DNA of 64,000 nt from a virus, in IMG/VR virus record IMGVR_UViG_3300036715_001865, positions 124,001 through 188,000 of that record; one strand, given 5' to 3'. Shown piece after piece: positions 33,363-41,862 of the stretch; the stretch's first letter is position 1, and each line of letters opens with the position of its first letter. A program made the translations under genes and the position numbers. The notes beneath the pieces were generated by a model. It did no database searches. It was not told the DNA's origin and saw only the letters and a list, made by a program, of their open reading frames with translations.

Positions 33363-33391
33363 AAAGAGCGGGTATACCACCCCCGCTCTTT
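33363..33391. terminator. Bidirectional rho-independent terminator
   Basis: AAAGAGCGGG/CCCGCTCTTT, 10-bp stem flanked by T-runs on both strands. It lies between convergent genes. Confidence 0.88.
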
Positions 33392-34241
33392 ATTTGTTTA
33401 TTTTTTCAATCCTCCACCCCTTCCAACAACCTCTCTCCAATGGATTCCCGTGTCTAGCAGCTAATAAAAATTTATCAAACGGTAACTCTAAATCTTTACA
33501 AACTCCCCGTAAATATCCAGCTCCTATTAAGTCTCCACTTGGATTAAATACTTTACAGAACACAGCATTGCCATTTTTTTCACCTTGTCCACGCTTGTTC
33601 TTCTGCCATGTGGCTTTGCGCTTATCTATTAGGTCTGGTTGTTGTAGTGGGTGGGTATTAGATGTAAACATATCTGATAGTTGTTGTTTTCGTTCGAGTG
33701 TGTGAATATGCTTACCAGTTCTGGTTATAGCTCCTTTCTGGTGAGTTTCTGGGGTTGGTAGTGGAGGTCTGCAACCGGAAGCTAATGCTCTTTGTCTATA
33801 CTCGTCCCGAAGAGAGGGGTTGTTTTGAAATATTTGTTTCCTTATTGTGGACAGTTTTTCCTTGTGTTCATCTGATAGAGTTCGTCCAGATCTTTGAACT
33901 GACCACAATAATCTTGTATTAGATGTTGGTTGCCACCCTAAATTGGATTCTCCTCCTCGTGTGAGGTTATATCCATGTTCTGTTATAAAAGATTGATATT
34001 GAGTAATAAAATGAGCTTCCATTGTTTTTAGGGTGTGCTCTCCATCCAACGAACAATATATCACGTTAAATTCAAAGTTATCTATTCCATATTTTCGAAT
34101 TGCTTTATACAATGGACGATTATTTGTTTTTGATACCGTAATATGTTGATTCCATCTGGATATTGGGTTTTTTCTGTTAGTGTACCCAACATATAGCTTA
34201 CCATTAACTTTGTTGATAATCTTGTAAATATAATGTATCAT
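33390..34241 (-). CDS. GIY-YIG homing endonuclease (NUMOD3 type)
   Basis: 283 residues. The N-terminal HYIYKIINKVNGKLYVGYTN is the GIY-YIG core with catalytic R of ISRWNQH and E of METHF-like KTMEAHFITQ. The middle holds NUMOD3-like helices (GRTLSDEHKEKLSTIRKQI). It lies on the opposite strand to its neighbours, inserted between the transglycosylase-like gene and the RNA ligase gene, with an AGGAGA ribosome site. Confidence 0.9.
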   Translation of the reverse strand: MIHYIYKIINKVNGKLYVGYTNRKNPISRWNQHITVSKTNNRPLYKAIRKYGIDNFEFNVIYCSLDGEHTLKTMEAHFITQYQSFITEHGYNLTRGGESNLGWQPTSNTRLLWSVQRSGRTLSDEHKEKLSTIRKQIFQNNPSLRDEYRQRALASGCRPPLPTPETHQKGAITRTGKHIHTLERKQQLSDMFTSNTHPLQQPDLIDKRKATWQKNKRGQGEKNGNAVFCKVFNPSGDLIGAGYLRGVCKDLELPFDKFLLAARHGNPLERGCWKGWRIEKINK

Positions 34242-34273
34242 TACTTCTCCTACTAATACTATTGAGGTTATTT

Positions 34274-35404
34274 ATGAATATAACAAACACAGAATACCAA
34301 ACCATGTTAAAAATTTGTCAGGATGGCACTTTTTATTTTAATGACCAGTCTATAGGAGCTAACTTATTCAGAATGTTTAATTATAGATTGGCTAGTTATA
34401 CAGATTGGTTAGTTGACCCTATCACGTTTGAGATGCGTGGATTGATGGTAGAGATTGATAGTAATGGGGAATTTTTACGAGTTGCATCTAGGCCACCAGC
34501 TAAATTCTTTAATCTAAATGAAACCCCATTTGTGCAAAATGTTGATTTGTCTGTTGGTGGTGTTGTCAATGATAAGTTGGATGGCTCTCTAATGAGTACG
34601 TTTTGGTACATGGATATAAATGGAGTTATCCAACTTGGGGTGAAATCCAAAATGTCTTTGATTTCAGACCAGTGTGTACAAACAACAGAGTATCTCCAAC
34701 AACATCCAATATTGAGACAAGAATTGTTGGATTTAGCCCGTAAAGGATTTACAGTATATTGTGAAATTTGTGGTCCAGATAACCGTATTGTTGTTGGATA
34801 CCAAGAGCGAAAGCTAACAGCATTGGGCATTCGTGATAATATAACTGGGGAAGAATTACCTCCAACAACATCCTCTATATTATCAAATGGTCATTGGGTC
34901 AATCATTTTTATTCAGATGATATAGCAAGTGTTGTATCAGGGATAGATGATTTGGTGGGAATTGAGGGGTATGTAATACAGTTAAATAGTGGAATTCGAT
35001 TCAAAATTAAATCTAACTGGTATCTATCTTTGCATCACTGTAAAGATTCGGTGAATAACCCTCGTAGACTATTTGAGGCTATTGTTGATGAAGGTGTGGA
35101 TGACATCCGTAGTATGTTTCATGATGATGCTTGGTTAATCAATCAAATTGATGAAATGCAAGTAACAGTGGATAAATTGTACAATGATATGGTTTCTGAA
35201 GTGGAACACTTTTATGAAGTGCATAAAGATTTAGACCGGAAAACTTATGCTATTTTGGGGCAAGAATTAGTTACCAAGATGTATTTTTGTTTAGTTATGG
35301 TAAAATATGCCGGTAAAATTCCAGACTATAAAACGTTCCTCAAATCAAAATACAAAGAGTTGGGATTTGTGGATAAGGCTATCAAAGAAACAGTTGAAGA
35401 ATGA
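34274..35404 (+). CDS. T4 Rnl1-like RNA ligase
   Basis: 376 residues from the ATG at 34274, which has GAGG upstream; a start 12 nt earlier is less likely. Lys101 in VNDKLDGSLMS is the adenylated lysine, at nearly the same position as K99 of T4 RnlA. EMRGLMVEI, VYCEICGPDNRIVV and GYVIQLNSGIRFKIK (motifs IIIa-V) follow, then a helical C-terminal domain. Rnl1 seals broken anticodon loops of tRNA after host PrrC cleavage. Here it is also a candidate joiner of the split tRNA halves at 57.8-58.1 kb. Confidence 0.9.
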   Translation: MNITNTEYQTMLKICQDGTFYFNDQSIGANLFRMFNYRLASYTDWLVDPITFEMRGLMVEIDSNGEFLRVASRPPAKFFNLNETPFVQNVDLSVGGVVNDKLDGSLMSTFWYMDINGVIQLGVKSKMSLISDQCVQTTEYLQQHPILRQELLDLARKGFTVYCEICGPDNRIVVGYQERKLTALGIRDNITGEELPPTTSSILSNGHWVNHFYSDDIASVVSGIDDLVGIEGYVIQLNSGIRFKIKSNWYLSLHHCKDSVNNPRRLFEAIVDEGVDDIRSMFHDDAWLINQIDEMQVTVDKLYNDMVSEVEHFYEVHKDLDRKTYAILGQELVTKMYFCLVMVKYAGKIPDYKTFLKSKYKELGFVDKAIKETVEE

Positions 35405-35652
35405 AAAAACAAACTATTGCGGTTAAGGTGGAGGGATTTCCTCCACCTATTAATAAGCACAATCGTGAGATGTTTAGGAAATTTCATGAAAGCCATTTCC
35501 TATCAGCTCATCCACTACCTTCTTCCCCGTCGGTGCAATATAGTGGTGCAGATGAAGATGATGTTTCATTAATTGTGAAAATGACAATATCATTAATAGT
35601 TGGGGGGTTATTTGGATTATATTTGTATGTTGCCCAAATAGGAAGTATATAA
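35401..35652 (+). CDS. Small membrane protein
   Basis: 83 residues, ATGA overlap with the RNA ligase. Soluble Pro/His-rich N-terminus (FPPPINKHNREMFRKFHE) and a single C-terminal transmembrane helix (ISLIVGGLFGLYLYVAQIG). Unassigned. Confidence 0.65.
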   Translation: MKKQTIAVKVEGFPPPINKHNREMFRKFHESHFLSAHPLPSSPSVQYSGADEDDVSLIVKMTISLIVGGLFGLYLYVAQIGSI

Positions 35653-35657
35653 CTCAG

Positions 35658-35685
35658 TTGATTTTACTATACAATGATGTATAAT
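35658..35685 (+). promoter_or_regulatory. Sigma70-like promoter
   Basis: TTGATT, 16-nt spacer, TATAAT, 33 nt before the solute-binding-like gene. Confidence 0.75.
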
Positions 35686-35717
35686 ATGATTTTTAATTAT
35701 TACAAATAGAGGTAAAC

Positions 35718-37229
35718 ATGAAAAAACTCACAACATTAATTACAAGCTGCATTTTTGTAGTATTGTTCCTATTATCATCATTAGCTGATGCCAAAGGTGG
35801 TAGTTTTGGGGGGCGGTCATCTAGTTCTTCATTCTCATCATCACGGTCATCTAGTTCTTCATTCTCATCCCGACCATCAATTTCAGTAAAAAGCTCGGCC
35901 ACTTCAGCCTCAACAGCCCACACATCGAAGCCAATCACTGTAACTCGGGACAATGTGATGAGTTCAATTGGCAAGCGGGGTGCAACGGGTGATGCAGCTG
36001 GTGTATTGTTTAAGAACTTTCAGACAAGAAACTCTTCCCCCATCAACACTAAAGTGCCGTTGGATAGGGCAACAGTGGATAGAGTATTCACTCCACAGTA
36101 TAGAGCCACCCGCCGTTCAGATTATTATGGCGCATATACTCCAATGCCGACCACACAATATAGAAATGCAGTGTATACAAACCATTCAAGTGGATATGGC
36201 ATTTGGGATTTGATGTTATTCAATAGTATTATGGATAATGTTGGCGATCGAGGTATGTATTATCACCATCAACAGGACCCAGCTTTTCAACAATGGAGAA
36301 CAGATGCAAATTCAGCTTGTGCCGCTGGTGACACTGATGTTTGTGAGAAGTTAAAAGATCTCGACCGTGAAATGAGTGAATATAAAGCAAAAGGTACAGT
36401 GGTTAATCCAGCATATGTAACACCAGGTGTTGATCCAGACATTTATGAAGCTAATAATATTGACCCATCAAAACTTGCAGAAATTAAAGTGTGTACTGGT
36501 GCAGTTGGGTCTGATTACTTGAGATATCAAGCAGAAATTGCTAAATTTACAAAATTGCGAGTGACTCCAGTTACAACAAATGGTTCTGTTGATACTATTG
36601 CAAAAATGGCAACTGGTGAGTGTAATATTGGTTTTGTTCAAACAGATATTTCACTGTCCCCAAGTTTACAGACCCTTGTAACACTGTCACAGTTGGAAGT
36701 TGGATTATTAATTTGTAATAAAGAATCCAATATTAAAACAGCTGCAGATATGAAGAAAGATACAGTAGTGTATATTGGTAATGACCAAACAGGGTCTCAA
36801 TACACCTTTGGAGAGTTACAGCGGTTGAGTGGTAGTTTAGGAAAAGCAGTGGTGAATAATACTTTACCAGCATTACAAGCTGCAGAAGTAGTACAAAGTC
36901 AACCTCAAAGTTGCTTCTTTGCAGTATCAACTCCTGAATACCCAGGATTTATGAGTCTGGATAGATCTGGTAAAGCATATGGGGTTCCTATTTTATCAAA
37001 ACACTTGAGTAAAAATCAACCATACAAATTGGTTGTAGCTGATGTGAAACATTACAAAACCTTAACCCAAGAGGAGTATAAATCGTATAATTGGTTTAAT
37101 ACAAGAGGTACAGACACTATTGCAGTTCCAACAGCATTAGTAGCTCCACAGAGTTGGATAGATCAAAATAAAGACTTATACAACCTATTATTACTTGAAA
37201 AAACAAAACTACAGGCAGCTATTCAATAA
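35718..37229 (+). CDS. Exported Ser-rich protein with TAXI-type solute-binding domain
   Basis: 503 residues. Signal peptide ending near LADA (25), then a low-complexity Ser/Arg stretch (GGRSSSSSFSSSRSSSSSF). The C-terminal 270 residues resemble periplasmic TAXI/TRAP substrate-binding domains: CTGAVGSDYLRYQAEIAKFT, then MATGECNIGFVQTDI, DTVVYIGNDQTGSQYTFGEL and a TVPTALVA-like end. It is probably periplasmic or surface-exposed. It forms a group with a membrane-anchored DUF2491-like protein and a PspA-like coiled coil; possibly envelope remodelling or superinfection control. Confidence 0.6.
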   Translation: MKKLTTLITSCIFVVLFLLSSLADAKGGSFGGRSSSSSFSSSRSSSSSFSSRPSISVKSSATSASTAHTSKPITVTRDNVMSSIGKRGATGDAAGVLFKNFQTRNSSPINTKVPLDRATVDRVFTPQYRATRRSDYYGAYTPMPTTQYRNAVYTNHSSGYGIWDLMLFNSIMDNVGDRGMYYHHQQDPAFQQWRTDANSACAAGDTDVCEKLKDLDREMSEYKAKGTVVNPAYVTPGVDPDIYEANNIDPSKLAEIKVCTGAVGSDYLRYQAEIAKFTKLRVTPVTTNGSVDTIAKMATGECNIGFVQTDISLSPSLQTLVTLSQLEVGLLICNKESNIKTAADMKKDTVVYIGNDQTGSQYTFGELQRLSGSLGKAVVNNTLPALQAAEVVQSQPQSCFFAVSTPEYPGFMSLDRSGKAYGVPILSKHLSKNQPYKLVVADVKHYKTLTQEEYKSYNWFNTRGTDTIAVPTALVAPQSWIDQNKDLYNLLLLEKTKLQAAIQ

Positions 37230-37295
37230 CGCCTATTGAGGGAGAGGCAAAATACTTCTCCCTACTTTAAACTACACTAGAAGGAAACATAACAC

Positions 37296-38003
37296 ATGAT
37301 TTTAACTTTACTAACTTGTGGCATATTGATTTTATTACTTGTTGTCAGTATATCAGTATACCGTAAAAAACATACAACCCATGCACAGACCCCTGTTGAA
37401 ATAATTGCAACTGGTATTGCAGAACGAGTTACTAATATACTCTCGTCAACACCCACTCCATTAGCTGTTTTAAAAAGTATTTACTATGATCGGTTATATG
37501 TTGGCAAAACACTAACATTGGACTCATCATTAAAAGCAATGCTGACAAATGTGTTATTTGGGTTCCCAATAGATCCATTAATCGTATCCTCATTTAAGTA
37601 CTTTGACATTGATGGCAACCCTTTTGAAGAAGTAGTGTTTGATAAAATTGGTGCAAAAAATTATATCATGATGCATGATGAATTTGAAGGTGTTAATTAC
37701 TTTTTAAACAGAGTGATGACAAATGGAGTTCAGACTGGTGAAACTCCACCAATGGTTGATCAAGATGTCATCACGTTGACAGAAGATGGTGTTGATTATG
37801 AGTATCAAGATTTCTCGGGTCTGATGAATGTAACAATGCGGGACAGCAAAGGTAATATATTAAATGATCGTTTAATTCGTGTGTATTCGCGTGAATTACG
37901 CAGCGACGATGACGAATACCTAGTGACAATAATGGATTCCCCTAATGCTATCGAATACTATATTGGGTTTCAAATTAGTATTCATCAATTAGAAGATATC
38001 TAA
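37296..38003 (+). CDS. Membrane-anchored DUF2491-like protein
   Basis: 235 residues with one N-terminal transmembrane helix (LLTCGILILLLVVSISVYRK) and a cytoplasmic-type domain. The C-terminal part (YEYQDFSGLMNVTMRDS ... LVTIMDSPNAIEYYIGFQIS) resembles DUF2491/YjfK proteins, which in bacteria are encoded beside PspA-family YjfJ. This matches the next gene here, but the assignment is tentative. Confidence 0.5.
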   Translation: MILTLLTCGILILLLVVSISVYRKKHTTHAQTPVEIIATGIAERVTNILSSTPTPLAVLKSIYYDRLYVGKTLTLDSSLKAMLTNVLFGFPIDPLIVSSFKYFDIDGNPFEEVVFDKIGAKNYIMMHDEFEGVNYFLNRVMTNGVQTGETPPMVDQDVITLTEDGVDYEYQDFSGLMNVTMRDSKGNILNDRLIRVYSRELRSDDDEYLVTIMDSPNAIEYYIGFQISIHQLEDI

Positions 38004-38013
38004 TATCCATCAG

Positions 38014-38042
38014 TTGATTATTTGCAATAATTACTGTATAAT
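38014..38042 (+). promoter_or_regulatory. Sigma70-like promoter
   Basis: TTGATT, 17-nt spacer, TATAAT, 45 nt before the coiled-coil gene. Confidence 0.78.
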
Positions 38043-38086
38043 TTATTTAACAATAATATTTTTAACTACAAAAGAGGTAATACAAT

Positions 38087-38854
38087 ATGACAAGTACTTT
38101 AAATTTTTTCAAAAACTTAGGTAAAGTGAAATCAGCACAATTGGGTGATGGTTTAGTTAATTTGGCTGCTGCAATTGATGCAGATGGTGTTGGTGAAGCT
38201 GCTATTAAACAGAAACAAGAAGAACATGTGTTGCTGGTTCAGCAATTGGTTGAAGCACAAGGTGTATTCAAGAAAGAGAAAAAAGAGTTTGATGAATTGT
38301 ATGAGTTATATACTAAAAAATTAGCTGCTGCTGAACGCGCTAGTGCTGATTTTACTGCAGACCCAACAAATGTGGCTGCTGGCAATGCTGCTGCTGAATT
38401 GTTGGCAAGTGTGGAAAAGTTAGCTCCAAAACTATCCAAAGAGAAAACTGAATTTGAAAGCGCAGAACGTTGGATGACTGAAATTCAACAAGCAGCTGAT
38501 GAAGCAGCTCAAGAATTGTTGGGATTGCGTCAACGTATTGATGAGATTAAACAACAAACAAAAGAGGCAGAGTTATCCAAAGACCGTGCTAACAAACAAT
38601 TGGCACAAGCAGAACAATTGGCTGGTTTGCGAACTGCATCAAACAAGTTCGATGTTGCAATGAGTGCCCTCGAAAAACAACAAGCTCGAATTGCTGATGA
38701 AGCATCAGTCGCAACCATTGCTGCTGAGCAACTTCGTACTCCAGCATCAACTTTGTCGGATGCTGCATCAAAATACATGAGTGACATGGAACCTGTTGCA
38801 GAAACTGAATCATTAGCTGACAAGTTGGCAAGATTATCTGCATTAGCTAAGTAA
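38087..38854 (+). CDS. PspA/IM30-like coiled-coil protein
   Basis: 255 residues, almost entirely Ala/Glu/Lys/Gln-rich helix (FKKEKKEFDELYELYTKKL; ELLGLRQRIDEIKQQTKEAE) with an amphipathic N-terminus (STLNFFKNLGKVKSAQLGDG). Size and layout fit the ESCRT-III/PspA superfamily, which coats and stabilises membranes. Codon use is regular and expression is probably high (own promoter, strong terminator). Family assignment is by shape, not by motif. Confidence 0.5.
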   Translation: MTSTLNFFKNLGKVKSAQLGDGLVNLAAAIDADGVGEAAIKQKQEEHVLLVQQLVEAQGVFKKEKKEFDELYELYTKKLAAAERASADFTADPTNVAAGNAAAELLASVEKLAPKLSKEKTEFESAERWMTEIQQAADEAAQELLGLRQRIDEIKQQTKEAELSKDRANKQLAQAEQLAGLRTASNKFDVAMSALEKQQARIADEASVATIAAEQLRTPASTLSDAASKYMSDMEPVAETESLADKLARLSALAK

Positions 38855-38870
38855 TACTACTTAGCTCTAC

Positions 38871-38903
38871 AAAAAGCCCAGTGTGTGATACACTGGGCTT
38901 TTT
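38871..38903 (+). terminator. Strong rho-independent terminator
   Basis: AAAAAGCCCAGTGT, loop GTGAT, exact 14-bp complement ending in TTTTT. Confidence 0.95.
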
Positions 38904-38913
38904 CTTTGTGTGT

Positions 38914-38921
38914 AATAAATA
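38914..38921 (+). promoter_or_regulatory. Late-type promoter AATAAATA
   Basis: 25-32 nt before the first kinase-like late gene; first base differs from TATAAATA. Confidence 0.5.
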
Positions 38922-38945
38922 ATATATCCACATTAGGAGTTAGAT

Positions 38946-39572
38946 ATGTTATTGAATGAAATATTAGAAAAGCCCATAAGAGGGATGAAAGTATCCAAGG
39001 CCTCTGCTGAAAGGTTGGATATTGATTCAGATTTATATAGAAAAATACCAAAAAATTTAAAATACTTGGATACTGGTATTCAATCATCAGCATACTTACA
39101 CAAGCCAACTAATACTATATTAAAGCACACTGCATTGCCAGCAAATGAAGGCAATCCAGTCTACCAATTTATTAGATTAGCATCAAATCATCAAGACAAT
39201 CCATACTTTCCTAAGATACACAACACTAAAGGTTATTCAAAAGACGGAAAAACTGCCAGGTTATTAATTAAAATGGAAAAAGCTAAGCCTCTGAACAAAA
39301 AAGAGATACTAAAATGTGTCAAACTATTTGGATTTAGCCTTTCAGAACTTGGCCCATATGATTTTGATAATTGGAATAACACGTTTACGAAAACATTCAA
39401 TGAGGTAGCCACAAGACGACAGTTGTACGCTAATATTGTGGATAATGACCTAAAACAAGCACTTCGTTTGTTAGAACCCCTGTTCCAACATTATAATCCT
39501 GATATGCACTTTGGAAATATTATGGTTCGTTCTGATGGGCACATTATTATCATGGATCCGATTGGTTGGTAA
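38946..39572 (+). CDS. Small kinase-like late protein, paralog 1
   Basis: 208 residues. Leader MLLNEILEKPIRG, then GIQSSAYLHKPTNTILKHTA, which resembles a nucleotide-binding glycine loop and beta-3 Lys. A family signature VYQFIRLASNHQDNPYFPKI follows, and the C-terminal DMHFGNIMVR ... IIIMDPIGW parallels the HxDxxxxN / DxG catalytic loops of protein-kinase/aminoglycoside-phosphotransferase folds. Two relatives follow at 40859 and 41863. Late promoter upstream; perhaps a virion-delivered kinase. Confidence 0.6.
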   Translation: MLLNEILEKPIRGMKVSKASAERLDIDSDLYRKIPKNLKYLDTGIQSSAYLHKPTNTILKHTALPANEGNPVYQFIRLASNHQDNPYFPKIHNTKGYSKDGKTARLLIKMEKAKPLNKKEILKCVKLFGFSLSELGPYDFDNWNNTFTKTFNEVATRRQLYANIVDNDLKQALRLLEPLFQHYNPDMHFGNIMVRSDGHIIIMDPIGW

Positions 39573-39597
39573 TAATTAATACAGATTGTAGTATAAC

Positions 39598-39605
39598 TAT
39601 AAATA
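39598..39605 (+). promoter_or_regulatory. Late promoter TATAAATA
   Basis: Exact consensus, 29-36 nt before the 407-residue gene. Confidence 0.65.
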
Positions 39606-39633
39606 ATATAATACAGATAACAAGGATAATACA

Positions 39634-40857
39634 ATGAAAAAAGGTTACATGATTGCACAGAATAGTATTGCCAATACATTCTTCACTGCATCAAGTTCAT
39701 ACGACAGACCTAAGTGGTTGCCAATTAGTGAAGCTACCACATATGCGACAGCAGAACTAGCAGATAAAGCACTCGTTAAGTTATTAAAACATGGAGCATA
39801 TTCTGCAAAATTAGTAGAAGCCACATCTATGGAATTTGAATTTCCTGATGAAGGTCCAAATAAAGACCAAGCACCCATTACTAAAACAGATGGGGAGGAT
39901 GAAATGACAGCTGGTCAATTATCTGATGAAGATGATATGGACGAGCTTAATATGGACGGTGATGAAATTGAAATGGGTGATGGATATACAGATTCTGATG
40001 AAGATGAATTTGATGACGAAGACCAAGGTGAATTTGATGATTTTGAAGGGGAAGAGGATGATAACTTTGAAGATTTAGATATGGAAGAGGATGAGAATGC
40101 TCTTACTCCAGAAGAACAACAAATGTCTCAAGGTGGTAGAAGTGGAATGTCATCAGGTAATGGTCCTGTTAGAGAAGCATTTGATAATTGGAGAACCACA
40201 CAAGGTGCTGTTCCATTAAAAACTCCCAAAGCTAGTAGAGAAAGAGGCAGGGGCAACCAAAGAAATGCAAAAATAAGTGACAGTGAAGTTCGTGAAATGA
40301 GAACCATGAAAAAGAATGGTGTCAAATTGTCTACAATTTTTGCTAAATGGCCAAATTGTGCTGAAAGCACCATCAAAAAGATATTAGCTGGAGACGCCCG
40401 TAATTCCCCTGCGTGTGATATTGATGAGGGGTTGGATATGAAAGTTACCAAGATTAAATTCAATCAAGATAACAGAAACGACAGAGATACAAATTTCTCT
40501 CAAGATATTGAACCATCATATGCTGAAATCAAAGTACCAAAAAATGTAATGAGAGCCATCAAAGCATCTATTGATACATATAATGATGCTGCTGATTTCA
40601 ACAATGGTAGAGATGATGCACAAGCATCAATGGCACTTACTATTGCAACAGCACTAAAAACATTGGAAGATTGTTTGAAATTGGGAACCCAAGAAGGGTT
40701 AATGCAAGCACAGATTCAATTATCTACTTTTATGAATCCTATTACCACAAATATACCAGATGTTGTAAAAGACTATCTGATTAAGTTTGGTAGACAACCA
40801 ATTTCACTGAAAGATACCTTTTATAGTAAGTGGGATAATTCCCCAAAGGGTAAATAA
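39634..40857 (+). CDS. Hypothetical late protein with acidic region
   Basis: 407 residues. N-terminal globular part, a long Asp/Glu stretch from about 85 to 165 (for example DSDEDEFDDEDQGEFDDF), a basic helix-turn-helix-like segment (AKISDSEVREMRTMKKNGVK ... CAESTIKKILAG) and a helical C-terminus. The acidic tract could mimic DNA; the HTH-like part resembles resolvase-type DNA-binding ends. Late promoter. No known family. Confidence 0.6.
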   Translation: MKKGYMIAQNSIANTFFTASSSYDRPKWLPISEATTYATAELADKALVKLLKHGAYSAKLVEATSMEFEFPDEGPNKDQAPITKTDGEDEMTAGQLSDEDDMDELNMDGDEIEMGDGYTDSDEDEFDDEDQGEFDDFEGEEDDNFEDLDMEEDENALTPEEQQMSQGGRSGMSSGNGPVREAFDNWRTTQGAVPLKTPKASRERGRGNQRNAKISDSEVREMRTMKKNGVKLSTIFAKWPNCAESTIKKILAGDARNSPACDIDEGLDMKVTKIKFNQDNRNDRDTNFSQDIEPSYAEIKVPKNVMRAIKASIDTYNDAADFNNGRDDAQASMALTIATALKTLEDCLKLGTQEGLMQAQIQLSTFMNPITTNIPDVVKDYLIKFGRQPISLKDTFYSKWDNSPKGK

Positions 40858-40858
40858 T

Positions 40859-41608
40859 ATGTTGTTGTGTGAAGTACGACCACAATTGCCAACTTCCAAT
40901 AAAAAGATCCAAATCCCCCAAATGTCAAAAGCAAGACATTTGGGAGCTGGAATACAAGGATTTGCAAAACAGCTTATTAATAAGCCAAATACCGTCGTTA
41001 AGATTGCCTTAACGGCAAATGTTGATGCTTACGAGGAATTTATACGGCTTGCAATGGCACATCAAGATAATCCATTTTTTCCAAAAATTAAAGCAGTAAA
41101 AAAATATAAGATTGATGCTATGACTGAACAGGAGCATGCTGATTTAATGTTAAGTCTAGGTGTCTCATCAGATGCTATTCCTGATGAGGATATGTTAATG
41201 CACATGAATAATGTTATCATCATTGCTATGGAGAGGTTAATTCCAATTCATGCAAATTATTTACGTGATGAGGTCCCTCGTATGTTAATAGATTTGTATG
41301 GAGATCATGTGGTAAACATGCTGCGACGAGATTTCGGTGACGATGTAACAGAAGATATTGATTTATTATTATATGCTTTGGTTAAGTGGTCTAACACCAT
41401 ATCAAAAAGAACCCCTAATAAACATTTTCGAAATATACTGAGATTGATGGCTCCATTGTGGCAAAAGTGGTATAAGGATACAAAAGCTGATAATATGATG
41501 ATTCGACAAACGCCCAATGGGCCACAGTTAGTTTTCTTGGATCCAGTGTGGTCACCTCCAGCAGGAATGATACCAAATAACCGTGATTATATGATAGCAT
41601 TTACATAA
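40859..41608 (+). CDS. Small kinase-like late protein, paralog 2
   Basis: 249 residues, 1 bp after the previous stop. Leader MLLCEVRPQLP, glycine region LGAGIQGFAKQLINKPNTVVK with a putative ATP-binding Lys, family signature FIRLAMAHQDNPFFPKIKAV, and KADNMMIRQTPNGPQLVFLDPVW replacing the DMHxxNIMVR ... DP segment. The catalytic His/Asp are altered relative to paralog 1. A 10-bp hairpin (CCCAAATGTC) lies in codons 20-29. Confidence 0.6.
   Translation: MLLCEVRPQLPTSNKKIQIPQMSKARHLGAGIQGFAKQLINKPNTVVKIALTANVDAYEEFIRLAMAHQDNPFFPKIKAVKKYKIDAMTEQEHADLMLSLGVSSDAIPDEDMLMHMNNVIIIAMERLIPIHANYLRDEVPRMLIDLYGDHVVNMLRRDFGDDVTEDIDLLLYALVKWSNTISKRTPNKHFRNILRLMAPLWQKWYKDTKADNMMIRQTPNGPQLVFLDPVWSPPAGMIPNNRDYMIAFT
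40917..40944 (+). repeat. 10-bp hairpin near a gene start
   Basis: CCCAAATGTC/GACATTTGGG around an 8-nt loop, 58 nt inside the paralog-2 gene. It could slow ribosomes or be incidental. Confidence 0.6.
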
Positions 41609-41619
41609 AGGATTAAATT

Positions 41620-41862
41620 ATGAATATAAATGAATTATTGCTTAAGCCAACAAAACCTAAGAAAAAGAAAGCAAAAATTTTAAAAGAGGCTTTTCCGTTT
41701 CCAGATGATCAAGTGCCAGTTGTTATTGGTGGAATTACATTTGACCCACCATTTTATCCAATGGCAGCAAATATTGAAGATAAAAATGGTCAATTATTAT
41801 GTACTTGTGCCAATAATGGAGTTGCAAAGGCTTTAGTTGACCTTATTGATAGGGTGATGTAA
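41620..41862 (+). CDS. Small late protein with capsid-leader-like N-terminus
   Basis: 80 residues: MNINELLLKPTKPKKKKAKI, a lysine-rich stretch, then LKEAFPFPDDQ and a small domain (IEDKNGQLLCTCANNGVAKA) loosely like the domain repeated in later late genes. Possibly a processed internal protein. Confidence 0.6.
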   Translation: MNINELLLKPTKPKKKKAKILKEAFPFPDDQVPVVIGGITFDPPFYPMAANIEDKNGQLLCTCANNGVAKALVDLIDRVM

